Shown: positions 43,215 through 53,148, numbered from the stretch's first letter. The stretch is 64,000 bases of DNA from Nocardia transvalensis NBRC 15921 (GCF_000308875.1 NZ_BAGL01000018.1:1-64000); one strand, 5' to 3'. Notes: generated by a model not told the origin, from the sequence alone. Translations and numbers: made by a program.

Positions 43215-44353
43215 GCGGTGGGCCTGTAGAAGCCGTGGAACGCCATTCCGCTGTTCTCCGTTCGGATCGGGCCGGTCTGTACGGGATCACCGGCCTCGAC
43301 GAGCTGTCCGTTACCGATGACCATCGCGACATGACCATCCCAGATGGCCAGATCGCCGGGCTCGAGGTCGCCGGGGCTGACGGGCATGGCGCCCGCGCTC
43401 TGGTCCGCTGCCAGGCGCGGGAGGTCGACGCCCGCCTCGCCGTAGGCCCACTTGGTGAGGCCGCTGCAGTCCAGGCCGGAGCCGGGAGTGTTGCCGCCCC
43501 AGACGTAGGGGGTGCCGGTGGCGCTCAGGGCCGAGGTCACGGCCTTGGCCGCCTTCTCGTTGGGCGCCTCGACCTGGCTGCCGTCGGGCAGGGTGATCAT
43601 GACGCCGCCGTGGCGGCCGCGCTCGCCGGACGTCGAAGTCGACCGGTCCTTGGGCGTCCCGGAGCTGTGGCCCGACTTCGAGGACGACGTGGTGGCGGCC
43701 GACGCCGGGCTCATCAGCGAACTCATCATCGAGCCGCCGGTGGAGGCGACGCCGCCCAGCATCGAGCCGGCCGTCGACAGGCCGCTCGCGATCGGGGCGG
43801 CCGACGCGGCGGCGACGGGGGTGCCCGCCGTCGACGGCGTGGACGGCGGCGGGGTGAGCTCCGTCATCGACGCTGTGTGGGTGTCCATCTCGGAGCGGGT
43901 GCGGGTGACCACGTTCAGCGCCTGGCCGAGGTGGTCGATCGCGGAACTCACCACGGTCGCCAGGCCGGGCGGGGTGGTCACGGCCGGGCCCAGCGCCGTC
44001 ACCGATTTCACGAAGGACTGCAGGATGCCGTCCAGTTCCTTCTGGCCGGTCTCGATGGAGGCGGCGGCCTGGGTGACTACATCGGCCATGTCCAGGCCGC
44101 GGTCGGAGATGGACGCCGCGGAGGTCTGCACCTTCAGCGCCTTGTCCATCGCGGCGTCGCCGCCCTGGCCGTGCCAGGCGTTGGTCATCTGGTTGATGCC
44201 CGCGCTGCCGGCCTGATGAATTCCGTCCAGGGAGGTGGACGCCTGGCGCAGCGCGTCGGCCGGGCCGCCGCCCGGCAGGATGCCGTGGCCGAAGCTGGAG
44301 AGCAGCTCGATGATCGGCTGGGCCAGCGCCTCGAGGTCGATCACGGCCGTCAC
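43211..44353 (-). CDS. NlpC/P60 peptidoglycan endopeptidase with type VII-like N-terminus
   Basis: This 380-aa protein's helical N-terminal half (ALRQASTSLDGIHQAGSAGINQMTNAWHGQGGD, then helices to about 175) looks like an ESX-type secretion domain. A Ser/Thr/Gly linker follows, then an NlpC/P60 domain from about 270. The catalytic Cys is in DCSGLTKWAYGEAG (near 297) and the His in DGHVAMVIGNGQLVEAG. It should cleave peptidoglycan stem peptides. There is no Sec signal, so type VII export is inferred. GTG 44353 overlaps the upstream stop (GTGA). Confidence 0.82.
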   Translation of the reverse strand: MTAVIDLEALAQPIIELLSSFGHGILPGGGPADALRQASTSLDGIHQAGSAGINQMTNAWHGQGGDAAMDKALKVQTSAASISDRGLDMADVVTQAAASIETGQKELDGILQSFVKSVTALGPAVTTPPGLATVVSSAIDHLGQALNVVTRTRSEMDTHTASMTELTPPPSTPSTAGTPVAAASAAPIASGLSTAGSMLGGVASTGGSMMSSLMSPASAATTSSSKSGHSSGTPKDRSTSTSGERGRHGGVMITLPDGSQVEAPNEKAAKAVTSALSATGTPYVWGGNTPGSGLDCSGLTKWAYGEAGVDLPRLAADQSAGAMPVSPGDLEPGDLAIWDGHVAMVIGNGQLVEAGDPVQTGPIRTENSGMAFHGFYRPTA

Positions 44354-44670
44354 GGCAGTTCCCCCTGGGTGGCGCGGATGGCCGCGGCCTCGCCGAGATC
44401 GGTCTCGGAGTAGGCGCCCACGGCGCCGGCCGCGGCGGCGCCCATGCTGCCCATCACCGCCGACAGCTGCCCGATGCCCGCCACGTGGCCCGCGTGCGCG
44501 GCCGCGTAGGCGGTGACGAAATCGCCGCCGATCAGTCCGAAGATCGGGCCCAGCAGCAATGGATCGGCGCCGGCCGCACCGGCCGCGGCGGCGGCCATCT
44601 CCGCGGACAGGCCCCCTGCTGTCGCACCGTAGGCGGCGACGCCCTCGGTGTCGACCGAGATCTTGTGCAT
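44350..44670 (-). CDS. EspC-like type VII secretion target
   Basis: This 106-aa Ala/Gly-rich helical protein starts MHKISVDTEGVAAYGATAGGL and has two helices around an Ala-rich turn, as in EspC-type ESX targets. It heads a four-gene operon with the NlpC/P60 enzyme and two small proteins, overlapping the enzyme gene by 4 bp. ATG 44670 has good spacing from GGGGG; ATG 44676 is possible. It may escort the peptidase through a type VII system encoded elsewhere. Confidence 0.7.
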   Translation of the reverse strand: MHKISVDTEGVAAYGATAGGLSAEMAAAAAGAAGADPLLLGPIFGLIGGDFVTAYAAAHAGHVAGIGQLSAVMGSMGAAAAGAVGAYSETDLGEAAAIRATQGELP

Positions 44671-44816
44671 CAACATCCCCCATCGTGCTGGTCTGGTGGC
44701 AGATTACGGCATCCGAGTACTTCGACGCAGGCACTGCGGCAACGGTTCCGCCCCCGGGACGAGAAATCCGCCGGGGGCCCGGACCCCGAACCCCGTAGAG
44801 ACCTTATCGTTCCCTC

Positions 44817-45440
44817 ATGCGCACGCACATCGTGGATCATCCGCTCGCCGCCACCCTGTTGACGACCATGCGCGACGCGCGTACGGCCAATCCGGGATTC
44901 CGGGCGGCACTGCGGGATCTGACCGGATTCCTGATCTACGAGGCGTTGCGCGACGCGCCCGTGGCGCGCTTCGAGGTCGATACGCCCGTCGCCGCCACCG
45001 AAGGAGTTCGGCTGGCACGTCCGCCGCTGCTGGTGCCGGTGCTGCGGGCGGGGCTGGGCATGGTCGACGTCGCCAGCGCGCTGGTTCCGGAATCGCGGGT
45101 CGGCTTCGTCGGCATCGCCCGCAACGAGGAGACACACCAGCCGGTGCCGTATATGGAATCGCTGCCCGAAGATCTGTCCGGACATCCGGTGTTCGTGCTG
45201 GATCCGATGCTGGCCACGGGCGGCTCGATGCTCCACACGCTGGAGCTGCTGGCCGCCCGCAATGCCACGGACATCACCGCGGTCTGCGTGGTCGCCGCAC
45301 CCGAAGGTGTTGCGGCGCTGGAGAACTCCGGGCTGCCTGTACGGTTGGTCACCGCGGCTGTGGATCGGGGGCTCAACGCAGATGCTTATATCGTGCCGGG
45401 GCTGGGTGATGCGGGGGACCGGCAGTTCGGGCCGCGTTGA
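44817..45440 (+). CDS. upp: uracil phosphoribosyltransferase
   Basis: This 207-aa enzyme makes UMP from uracil and PRPP. The PRPP loop is in [11 protein letters not shown] and the uracil-binding C-terminus reads [32 protein letters not shown] is also typical. It starts at ATG 44817 and is divergent from the NlpC/P60 operon. It completes pyrimidine salvage with Cdd and DeoA. Confidence 0.95.
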   Translation: MRTHIVDHPLAATLLTTMRDARTANPGFRAALRDLTGFLIYEALRDAPVARFEVDTPVAATEGVRLARPPLLVPVLRAGLGMVDVASALVPESRVGFVGIARNEETHQPVPYMESLPEDLSGHPVFVLDPMLATGGSMLHTLELLAARNATDITAVCVVAAPEGVAALENSGLPVRLVTAAVDRGLNADAYIVPGLGDAGDRQFGPR

Positions 45441-45471
45441 CGCGGGAACTCTTGCAGCGCTGCGGTAACCG

Positions 45472-47097
45472 TTAGAGCGCCGCGCAGAACTCACGCAGCT
45501 CGGCCAGACGCCGGGCGGCCGCTTCCCTTGCCTCGGGGAGCGCCGCTCGGGCCGAAACAGCTTCCACGACTTCGAGATAGCACTTGAGCTTGGGTTCGGT
45601 GCCGGACGGGCGGATGACGAGGCGCTGAGACTCGCCCTCGAAGATCAGCGCGTCGGTGCGTAGCGGGCCGCGCGCCTGCGACAGGTCCGTGCAGGTGACG
45701 GGGACGCCCGCGATGGTCTCGGGCGGCGTGTCGCGCAGCCGTGCGACCACCTCCGCGGCGGCGACCTGATCAGCCAGGCGCAGCGAGACCTGGTCGTTGA
45801 CATACAGCCCGAATTCCTGGGCGTAGTCGTCGAGGACGTCGCGCGGCGTGCGCCCGGCCGCGCGCAGCCGCGCCACGAGATCGGCCGCCGCGACGGCCGC
45901 CGAGATGCCGTCCTTGTCGCGGACCGCCGCCGGGTCGACGCAGTGGCCGATCGCCTCCTCGTAGGCGTAGACGAGGCCGTCGCCCGCGCGGGCCAGCCAT
46001 TTGAAGCCGGTGAGCGTCTCGGTGTAGCGGGCGCCGCGGGCCGGCGCCAGCGCGCTCAGCAGCCGCGAGGACACGATCGTGGTCGCCACCAAGGCATTCG
46101 GCGGCGCGGCGCGCAGCACGTAATCGGCGAGCAGGACGCCGGTCTGATCGCCGCGCAGCATCCGGAATCCGTCCGGTCCGGGCACGCCGATCGCGCACCG
46201 GTCGGCATCCGGATCCAGCGCGATCGCGAGATCGGCGTCCACCTTCGCCGCCAGTTCCAGCAGCAGATCGGACGCGCCGGGCTCCTCCGGATTCGGGAAG
46301 GCGACGGTGGGGAAGTCCGGATCGGGCGCGAACTGCTCGACCACCACATGCACATCCGTGAACCCGGCCGCGTGCAGGGCAGTCACGGCGAGTTCGCCGC
46401 CGACGCCGTGCATGGCGGTCAGCGCGATGCGAAGATCGCCGCGCTGTGCGGGTTCGGGGCGATGCGCCGACGCGGATTCGATGCTCGGCCGCGGGCGCGA
46501 ACCCGGTGGGGCAAGGCCGGGACCGTCCGGTCCGCCGACCAGATACGGGAGCGAGGCGACCCGGGCCAGATAGCGCTGGACGATCTCCTCGCCCATCTGA
46601 CTCGCCGTGGCCCCGACCGACAGCGACAGTGTCGACGGCGCGGGTGCGGTGGGCCGCGGGTCGGCGCGCGAGATCGGTTCGCGCACAGCCTCGATGCGGC
46701 GCTCGATCTCGGCGTCGGCGGGCGGGATCAGCTGCGAACCGCCGTCGAGGTACACCTTGTACCCGTTGTCGGTGGCCGGATTGTGCGAGGCCGTGATCTG
46801 CACTCCCGCAACGGCTCCCAGCTCCCGCACGGCGAACGCGACGACCGGGGTGGGCAGCGGGCGGGGCAGCGCCAGCACCGAGAACCCCGCGGCGGCGAAG
46901 ACTTCCGCGGTGACGGTGGCGAACTCCGCCGACCCGTGCCGGGCGTCGCGGCCCACGATCACCAGGCCGCCGCCGAGGCAGCGCTCCCGCAGCCAGTCGG
47001 CGAGCCCGGCCGAGGCCCGCGCGACCGTGTCGACGTTCATGCCGTCGGGGCCGTCCTGGAGCGGCCCCCGCAATCCGGCTGTTCCGAATCGCAACAT
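45472..47097 (-). CDS. pmmB: phosphoglucomutase/phosphomannomutase family protein
   Basis: This 541-aa alpha-D-phosphohexomutase contains all the family loops: FGTAGLRG at the start, the phosphoserine loop TASHNPATDNGYKVYLDG, the metal loop DPDADR, and the C-terminal phosphate loop RPSGTEPKLKCYLEV. A Pro/Arg/Ser-rich insertion near 180-215 (PPGSRPRPSIESASAHRPEP) is unusual. In mycobacteria the orthologue sits beside deoD, where it could act as phosphopentomutase for ribose-1-phosphate. The ATG at 47097 shares a base with the deoD stop. Confidence 0.92.
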   Translation of the reverse strand: MLRFGTAGLRGPLQDGPDGMNVDTVARASAGLADWLRERCLGGGLVIVGRDARHGSAEFATVTAEVFAAAGFSVLALPRPLPTPVVAFAVRELGAVAGVQITASHNPATDNGYKVYLDGGSQLIPPADAEIERRIEAVREPISRADPRPTAPAPSTLSLSVGATASQMGEEIVQRYLARVASLPYLVGGPDGPGLAPPGSRPRPSIESASAHRPEPAQRGDLRIALTAMHGVGGELAVTALHAAGFTDVHVVVEQFAPDPDFPTVAFPNPEEPGASDLLLELAAKVDADLAIALDPDADRCAIGVPGPDGFRMLRGDQTGVLLADYVLRAAPPNALVATTIVSSRLLSALAPARGARYTETLTGFKWLARAGDGLVYAYEEAIGHCVDPAAVRDKDGISAAVAAADLVARLRAAGRTPRDVLDDYAQEFGLYVNDQVSLRLADQVAAAEVVARLRDTPPETIAGVPVTCTDLSQARGPLRTDALIFEGESQRLVIRPSGTEPKLKCYLEVVEAVSARAALPEAREAAARRLAELREFCAAL

Positions 47098-47888
47098 CAG
47101 CCGATCCGTTCCAGTACGCCGCGCAGCAGTTTGCCCAGGCGCGGCGCGGCGGCGTGGCCCTCGGCGAGCACCTCGGCGTGCGACAGGGGAGCGCCCGTGA
47201 CACCGGCGGCCAGGTTGGTCACGAGGGAGATACCCAGTACTCGGGCTCCGGCGGCGCGGCAGGCGATGGCCTCCAGGACCGTTGACATGCCGACGAGATC
47301 GGCCCCTATGGTTCCCAGCATGCGGATCTCGGCCGGGGTCTCGTACTGCGGTCCGGTCAGCCCCGCGTACACGCCCTCGGTGAGGGTCGGGTCGATCTCC
47401 TTGGCCAGTGCGCGCAGGTCCGGGTCCCAGGCGTCGACCAGATTCACGAAGGTCGCGCCGGACAGCGGGGTGCGCGCGGTGAGGTTGATGTGATCGCCGA
47501 TCAGCACCGGCTCGCCGACGCGCAGGCCGGGCCGGATGCCCCCGGCCGCGTTCGTCAGCACGATGGTTTCGGCGCCGGCCGCCACGGCCGCGCGGACGCC
47601 GTGCACCACCTCGTCCGGCGTATAACCCTCGTACAGGTGCTGGCGGCCCATCATCACCAGCGTGGGCACGTCGTTCACCAGCACCGAGTGCACCGCGTTG
47701 CGATGTCCCTGCGCGGTGGGCTTCCCGAAGCCGGGCAACTCGCTCATCGGCACGGACGCCGTGGGCGTGCCGATCTCGGCCGCCGCGTCCTGCCAGCCCG
47801 ATCCCATCACCACCGCGATCCGGTGCCGCGCGACGCCCGTACGGTCGGCAATCGCCTCGGCGGCCTGTTCGGCAAGCATGGAGGCCAC
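47097..47888 (-). CDS. deoD: purine-nucleoside phosphorylase
   Basis: This 263-aa trimeric-type phosphorylase splits purine nucleosides to base and ribose-1-phosphate. Signatures are VVMGSGW (phosphate loop), [39 protein letters not shown] and [14 protein letters not shown] 47888 or ATG 47879 could be the start; neither has a strong ribosome site. It uses inosine from Add, and its product can be handled by the coupled mutase gene. Confidence 0.93.
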   Translation of the reverse strand: MASMLAEQAAEAIADRTGVARHRIAVVMGSGWQDAAAEIGTPTASVPMSELPGFGKPTAQGHRNAVHSVLVNDVPTLVMMGRQHLYEGYTPDEVVHGVRAAVAAGAETIVLTNAAGGIRPGLRVGEPVLIGDHINLTARTPLSGATFVNLVDAWDPDLRALAKEIDPTLTEGVYAGLTGPQYETPAEIRMLGTIGADLVGMSTVLEAIACRAAGARVLGISLVTNLAAGVTGAPLSHAEVLAEGHAAAPRLGKLLRGVLERIG

Positions 47889-47991
47889 AGTAGTCCCGGC
47901 GCGCCCCCGTTCGCCCGTCGAACCTGGACGAGCGGGGCCGGGTCTCAGGGGGTAGACACCGGGATTCGGCGCGGCAGGGCAGGATGAGGCC

Positions 47992-48906
47992 GTGCGTGAA
48001 CTCGTCGTGTTGGGGACGGCCAGCCAGGTGCCGACCCGCCAGCGCAACCACAACGGCTACTTTCTGCGGTGGGACGGGGAGGGGCTCCTGTTCGATCCGG
48101 GGGAGGGGACCCAGCGGCAGATGCTGTACGCGGGTGTCTCGGCGGCGAGCATCACGGGCATCGGCATCACGCACTTCCACGGGGACCACTGTCTGGGGCT
48201 GCCCGGCGTGCTGGGCAGGCTGAATCTCGACCGGGTCGCGCATCCGGTCGACGTGTGGTTCCCGGCCGACGACCACGACTACTTCGAGAAACTGAGCGAA
48301 ATCGTGCCGCGCCAGCGGGATCCGGGGCTGCGGCCGCACCCGATTCCGGCCGACGGCCCGGTGCCGGTGCCGGATATGCCGTTCCGGCTGGAGGCGGTCG
48401 CGCTGTCGCACCGGGTCGCGACGTTCGGATACCGGCTCGCCGAACCCGACGGCCGCCGCATGCTGCCCGAGAGGCTGGCCGCGTTCGGCATCTCGGGCCC
48501 CGATATCGGCGAATTGCAACGTACGGGCGCGCTCGCCCTGCCCGGCGGCCGCACGGTCACCCTCGACGAGGTGTCCACGCTGCGTCGCGGTCAGCGGTTC
48601 GCCTTCGTCATGGACACCCGGATGTGTTCGGGCGTCGAGGAATTGGCGCAGGACGCCGACATGCTGGTCATCGAGTCGACGTTCCTGGACGACGACGTAT
48701 CGCTGGCCCACGAATTCGGCCACCTGACCGCCGCGGAGGCCGCCCAGGTGGCCGAGGCGGCGGGCGTGCGCACGCTGGTGCTCACCCATTTCTCGCAGCG
48801 CTACCCCGACCTCGACGGCCACCGCACCGAGGCGAGCAAGTACTTCCACGGCGAACTGGTGGTGGCCGAGGATCTCATGCGCGTCCCCGTCCCGACTCGC
48901 CGGTAA
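47992..48906 (+). CDS. rnz: ribonuclease Z / metallo-beta-lactamase fold nuclease
   Basis: This 304-aa protein of the RNase Z family processes tRNA 3' ends. The zinc motif HFHGDH is at 61-66, GTQRQML follows the first strand, and later ligands are in MDTRMC and VLTHFSQRY. The HxHxDH motif and length fit the short bacterial form. The GTG at 47992 gives [15 protein letters not shown]. It is divergent from deoD. Confidence 0.92.
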   Translation: MRELVVLGTASQVPTRQRNHNGYFLRWDGEGLLFDPGEGTQRQMLYAGVSAASITGIGITHFHGDHCLGLPGVLGRLNLDRVAHPVDVWFPADDHDYFEKLSEIVPRQRDPGLRPHPIPADGPVPVPDMPFRLEAVALSHRVATFGYRLAEPDGRRMLPERLAAFGISGPDIGELQRTGALALPGGRTVTLDEVSTLRRGQRFAFVMDTRMCSGVEELAQDADMLVIESTFLDDDVSLAHEFGHLTAAEAAQVAEAAGVRTLVLTHFSQRYPDLDGHRTEASKYFHGELVVAEDLMRVPVPTRR

Positions 48907-48928
48907 CTTATGCCGCTACGCTGATCGC

Positions 48929-49633
48929 ATGCCATATTTGGAGCGTGACGGGGACGTCTTCGTCCTCTATCTGGGCAACGAGGGCCAGACCGACAGCGAG
49001 AACCGTTTCCACCCCGACTTCATCGAGGCATTCCACGGCCTGCTCGACCAGGTCGAGGCGCACGAGGGCCCCGCGGCCCTGGTCACCGTCGCGACCGGCA
49101 AGTTCTACAGCAACGGCCTCGACACCGACTGGCTGTTCGGCAATCTCGACCGCATGCACTGGTACCTGGACCGGGTGCATTCGATGTTCAGCCGCCTGCT
49201 GACCTTCCCGATGGCGACCGTGGCCGCGGTCAACGGGCACGCCTTCGGCGCCGGCGCGATGCTGGCCACCTCGCACGACTTCCGCGTGATGCGCGGCGAC
49301 CGCGGCTACTGGTGCCTGCCCGAGGTGCACCTGGGCATGCCGTTCACCGTGGCGATGAACGCCCTGGTCACCGAGCGGCTCACCAACCAGGTCGCGCTGG
49401 AGGCGATGACCACCGGCCGCCGCTACGCCGCCGACGACGCGATCGCCGCGGGCATCGCGGACGAGAAGGCCGACGCCGACAAGGTGCTCGCTGCCGCCGT
49501 GACCCGCGCGGCGGCACTGGCGGGTAATCGCAAGCCGAACCTGCCGGTGATCAAGCGCGCGCTGCACGGCAAGGCGCTGGCCGGGCTGAATACGCCGACC
49601 ACTCCGGAGAACCTGGCGTTCGCGGCCGGATGA
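48929..49633 (+). CDS. enoyl-CoA hydratase/isomerase family protein
   Basis: This 234-aa crotonase-fold protein has oxyanion-hole segments in GKFYSNGLDTDWL (about 58-70) and VNGHAFGAGAMLATSHDF (about 99-116). LPEVHLGMPF contains the Glu/His region. The shortened length and the FYSNGLD form suggest the delta3-delta2-enoyl-CoA isomerase side of the family. The substrate is unknown. It starts 22 bp after rnz. Confidence 0.88.
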   Translation: MPYLERDGDVFVLYLGNEGQTDSENRFHPDFIEAFHGLLDQVEAHEGPAALVTVATGKFYSNGLDTDWLFGNLDRMHWYLDRVHSMFSRLLTFPMATVAAVNGHAFGAGAMLATSHDFRVMRGDRGYWCLPEVHLGMPFTVAMNALVTERLTNQVALEAMTTGRRYAADDAIAAGIADEKADADKVLAAAVTRAAALAGNRKPNLPVIKRALHGKALAGLNTPTTPENLAFAAG

Positions 49634-49716
49634 GGCGTACCTGCGGCCGGTCCGCGCCGTTCGCGGCCCGATAACCCGATGGGCGCGGGAGCGCCCACGG
49701 TGTAACACTGTGTGCC

Positions 49717-50979
49717 ATGCCACGCAGCCCCGGCTTTCCGACACCCGACCGCGGTTCGGACCGAACAGTCGGCTCGGTCTGTCCGGATGACGCTGATCCC
49801 GCGCTGATCGCGGCCGCCGATACCGCCATCAGGGCGGCGTCCGCCGAACTGCTCGCGCTCTCGCACGACATCCACGCCGAGCCCGAACTGGCCTTCGCCG
49901 AGACCCGCAGCGTCGCGAAGACCCTGGTCCCGCTGCGTGAACGCGGATTCGCGATCGAGTCGCCGGTCGCCGGTCTGGACACCGCCTTCACCGCCACGTA
50001 CGGCAGCGGCGAACTGGTGGTGGGAATCTGCGCGGAGTACGACGCGTTGCCCGAGATCGGGCACGCCTGCGGGCACAACATCATCGCCGCGTCGGCGGTG
50101 GGTGCCGCCCTCGGGCTGGCCGAGGTGGCCGATGCGTGCGGTATCACGGTGAAGGTGTTCGGCACGCCGGCCGAGGAGAGCGGCGGTGGCAAGGTGCTCA
50201 TGCTCGAGCGCGGCGTATTCGACGGCACGGCGATGGCGATGATGGTCCATCCCGGCCCGTTCGACATCGTCGGCGCGCGGTCGCTGGCGCTGGCCGACCT
50301 CTCGATCGTGTTCCGCGGCCGCGCGGCGCATGCCAGCGCGGCCCCCGAACAGGGCCGCAACGCGGGCGACGCGGCGACCGTCGCGCAGGTTGCCATCGGA
50401 TTGCTGCGACAGCATTTGAACCCTGGACAACAACTTCACGGTATAGTCGAGCGGGGCGGCGTTGCCCCCAACATAGTGCCCGGACATGCGGAACTGCTGT
50501 ACTACCTACGGGCAGAGGATTCCGCATCCCTCGACGATCTGATGCGACGTGCGTCGGCCTGTTTCGAGGCGGGAGCACTGGCGACCGGGTGTACCCAGGA
50601 AATCCGGACGCTTGCGCCCACATATACCGAGCTGACTCCCGATCCCGCACTACTGTGTGCCTATCGCGAGCAGATCGTCGGCATGGGACGCGTGCCGCTC
50701 GCGCCGGAACTCGAGGCAGCGCGGCCGCTGGGCAGCACCGACATGGGCAACGTCACCAATGTCATCCCCGGCATCCATCCGGTTATCGGAATCGATGCCG
50801 GCGGCGCGGTGACACATCAGCCGGAATTCGCCGCGGCGTGCATCACGCCGTCGGCGGATCTCGCGGTGACCGACGGGGCCACGGCGCTGGCACGTACCGC
50901 GATCCGGGTCGCGAGCGATGAAATTCACAGAGACAGGTTGTTGGAGCTCGGCATTCAGCGACAGGAGGACATTCGGTGA
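49717..50979 (+). CDS. amiB1: M20 family amidohydrolase (AmiB1-like)
   Basis: This 420-aa metallo-amidohydrolase of the M20 peptidase group has HDIHAEPELAFAET at the start of the core, the GHACGHN metal loop near 114-120, the second metal segment TPAEESGGGK and a dimerisation domain (FRGRAAHASAAPEQGRNAGD). GSTDMGNVTNVIPGIHP is near the end. It probably hydrolyses N-acyl or aminobenzoyl-type amides. The ortholog pair amiB1-amiA1 is adjacent in mycobacteria, and here they overlap by 4 bp. Confidence 0.9.
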   Translation: MPRSPGFPTPDRGSDRTVGSVCPDDADPALIAAADTAIRAASAELLALSHDIHAEPELAFAETRSVAKTLVPLRERGFAIESPVAGLDTAFTATYGSGELVVGICAEYDALPEIGHACGHNIIAASAVGAALGLAEVADACGITVKVFGTPAEESGGGKVLMLERGVFDGTAMAMMVHPGPFDIVGARSLALADLSIVFRGRAAHASAAPEQGRNAGDAATVAQVAIGLLRQHLNPGQQLHGIVERGGVAPNIVPGHAELLYYLRAEDSASLDDLMRRASACFEAGALATGCTQEIRTLAPTYTELTPDPALLCAYREQIVGMGRVPLAPELEAARPLGSTDMGNVTNVIPGIHPVIGIDAGGAVTHQPEFAAACITPSADLAVTDGATALARTAIRVASDEIHRDRLLELGIQRQEDIR

Positions 50980-52241
50980 GTACAACCGGCGGGTCCGATA
51001 CCGCATCCGGTGCGGACCTGGAGGCGGCGGGGTACGGGAGACCCGTATCCACGAACGGCGCCGCATCGGCGAACAAGGCGACGACGAGCCGCAGGGCCGT
51101 CGACGCGTGGCTGAACGAGCACGCGGAGGATCTGATCGGGTGGCGGCGGCACATTCACGCCAACCCCGAACTCTCCCGCACCGAATTCGCCACCACCGAG
51201 TTCGTCGAGACCTGGCTGGTCAAGGCCGGGCTCGAACCGCGCAAGCTGCCCACCGGCACCGGTCTGATCTGTGATATCGGCCCCGACGGCCCGCGCATCG
51301 GCCTGCGCGCCGATATGGACGCGCTCCCGCTGCAGGAGTACACGGGACTACCGTTCGCCTCCGCGGCCCCGGGCGTGTCGCACGCCTGCGGGCACGACGC
51401 GCACACCGCGATCCTGCTCGGCACGGCGATGGCGCTGGCCGAGGCGCCCGAGCTGCCGGTCGGCGTGCGGCTGGTGTTCCAGCACGCCGAGGAGGTCATG
51501 CCCGGCGGCGCGATCGATATGGTCGCGGCGGGCGCGATGGAGGACGTGTCGCGTATGTACGCGCTGCACTGCGATCCGCGGCTGGAGGTGGGCCGGGTCG
51601 GCATCCGGGTCGGGGCCATCACCTCGGCGGCCGACACCGTCGAACTGGTGCTGGACTCGCCCGGCGGGCACACCTCGCGCCCGCACCTGACCAGCGATCT
51701 GGTCTATGCGATCGGCACCGTCATCACGGGTCTCCCGGGGTTGCTGAGCCGCCGGATCGATCCGCGCACCAGCACGGTGATGGTGTGGGGCGCGGTGTCG
51801 GCGGGCAAGGCGCCCAACGCGATTCCGCAGACCGGGATGCTCACCGGAACCGTCCGCACCGGTGACCACGCCACCTGGTCGCTGCTGGAGCCGATGGTCC
51901 GCGAGATCGTCGAGGGCCTGCTCGCCCCGACCGGCGTGCGGTATCAGCTGAACTACAAGCGCGGCGTGCCGCCGGTGGTCAACGACGAGCACGCGACCCG
52001 CGTGTTCGAGGACGCCATCCGGGCCCTCGGTCCCGACGCGCTGGCCGACACCCCGCAGTCCGGCGGCGGCGAGGACTTCTCCTGGTACCTGGAAGAGGTG
52101 CCCGGCGCCATGGCCCGCCTGGGCGTGTGGTCCGGCACGGGCCCCCAACTGGACCTGCACCAGCCCACTTTCGACATCGATGAGCGCGCGCTGGCGGTGG
52201 GGGTGCGGACCCTGACCAATCTGGTGTTGCAGTCCCGGTAG
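50976..52241 (+). CDS. amiA1: M20 family amidohydrolase (AmiA1-like)
   Basis: This 421-aa M20D-type amidohydrolase has an N-terminal 40-residue Ala/Thr-rich tail, then WRRHIHANPELSRTEF, metal-site ADMDALPLQE, HACGHDAHTAILLG, FQHAEEVMPGGA and the C-terminal QSGGGEDFSWYLEEVPG. It resembles IAA-amino acid/hippurate hydrolases. The GTG at 50976 overlaps the amiB1 stop. A repeat array starts 7 bp after its stop. Confidence 0.9.
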   Translation: MSTTGGSDTASGADLEAAGYGRPVSTNGAASANKATTSRRAVDAWLNEHAEDLIGWRRHIHANPELSRTEFATTEFVETWLVKAGLEPRKLPTGTGLICDIGPDGPRIGLRADMDALPLQEYTGLPFASAAPGVSHACGHDAHTAILLGTAMALAEAPELPVGVRLVFQHAEEVMPGGAIDMVAAGAMEDVSRMYALHCDPRLEVGRVGIRVGAITSAADTVELVLDSPGGHTSRPHLTSDLVYAIGTVITGLPGLLSRRIDPRTSTVMVWGAVSAGKAPNAIPQTGMLTGTVRTGDHATWSLLEPMVREIVEGLLAPTGVRYQLNYKRGVPPVVNDEHATRVFEDAIRALGPDALADTPQSGGGEDFSWYLEEVPGAMARLGVWSGTGPQLDLHQPTFDIDERALAVGVRTLTNLVLQSR

Positions 52242-52247
52242 CTCAAC

Positions 52248-52380
52248 GTCCTCGATGTGGTCCCGGCCGAAAGCGCGCCGGGACCACTTCGAGGACAGGA
52301 GCGCCGGGACCACATCGAGGACAGGAGCGCCGGGACCACATTGAGGACGGGAGCGGCGGGATCACATCGAGGACGGCGAA
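52248..52380. repeat. palindromic repeat locus C: 20-bp-arm palindrome and three 26-bp tandem units
   Basis: GTCCTCGATGTGGTCCCGGC and its near-perfect complement (19 of 20 bp) flank the 9-nt loop CGAAAGCGC at 52248-52296. Three units then follow at a 26-bp period, each GCGCCGGGACCACATCGAGG-like followed by ACAGGA or variants, with increasing changes towards 52380. The unit is half of the palindrome plus its flank. The array sits after amiA1. Confidence 0.88.
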
Positions 52381-52401
52381 GTCAGCCCATACGTTTTTGT
52401 T

Positions 52402-52428
52402 GTTTCCGGCACGCTCTTGGCCGGAAAC
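52402..52428. repeat. palindromic repeat locus D
   Basis: GTTTCCGGC-ACGCTCTTG-GCCGGAAAC is a perfect 9-bp inverted repeat with a 9-nt loop, directly abutting the stop of the minus-strand gene at 52429. Its core matches loci A and B; it has no tandem tail. It probably acts as a terminator for that gene. Confidence 0.75.
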
Positions 52429-52908
52429 TCACAACTCGAAGGTCCCCGGGCCCACGTTCTTGCTGTTGCGGGTGCGCAGGGCGTGGACGTAATCGCTCGG
52501 CGCGCCTGCTTTTTCGGCGGCGTCGGCGATGACGCCGATGTAGCGGGCCGAGGGCAGTCCGCCCTCGTAGGCGTCGAGGACGTACAGCCAGGCCAGGACG
52601 GGCGCCGCGCCGGCGCCGGGACCCGAGGTGACGCGCAGCCGGATCTTCTTGTGGATGCCGAAGTCCGAGCCCTCCCAGCGGTCCAGGCTCAGCTCGTCCT
52701 CCGGCGACACGTCGTAGAGCACGACGAAGACGCGCGAGCCCGGCTCCTCGACCACCGTCGCGAGCGGTCCCTCCCAGCCGATGTCGTCGCCGGCGAAGGT
52801 CAGGCGCCATCCCTCCAGCCAACCGGTTCCGTACACCGGGGAGTGCGGACAGCGCTTGAGCATCTGCTCCGGGTCCATGTTGGACCCGTAGGCGGCGTAT
52901 ATCGGCAC
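52429..52908 (-). CDS. gamma-glutamylcyclotransferase-like protein (Rv3304-like)
   Basis: This 159-aa protein of the GGCT fold has the substrate-binding YGSNM at residues 7-11, then GWRLTFAGDD, VFVVLYDVSPEDELSLDRWEG and a YIGVIADAAEKAGAPSDYV tail. The family forms 5-oxoproline from gamma-glutamyl compounds, but bacterial substrates vary and mycolata lack glutathione. The position between amiA1 and lpdA matches mycobacterial Rv3304. Confidence 0.82.
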   Translation of the reverse strand: MPIYAAYGSNMDPEQMLKRCPHSPVYGTGWLEGWRLTFAGDDIGWEGPLATVVEEPGSRVFVVLYDVSPEDELSLDRWEGSDFGIHKKIRLRVTSGPGAGAAPVLAWLYVLDAYEGGLPSARYIGVIADAAEKAGAPSDYVHALRTRNSKNVGPGTFEL

Positions 52909-53148
52909 CAGGAAAGCCTATCGGACAATGGCCGCACCTCGACCGAATCCCAGCGTGTTGAATCGCGGCACGTACCTCGGGGTAGCACCGATCTGCGGTG
53001 ATATGCCCGAACATTGAGCAGGAACACACCTTCCGGCCCCGGCTACCACCGCGGTTCGACCGGGGGCCGCAAACCCGCCGCGACACGGGAGCGGCAAGAA
53101 TGAACACCACCGGAGATCCCGGACTACAGCTCGACAGCGGAGGTATAC

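Noticed and set aside
47098..48849. Long upstream extension of the pmmB reading frame
   Set aside because: It overlaps deoD and rnz on their proper frames and encodes no recognisable domain; the mutase starts at 47097.
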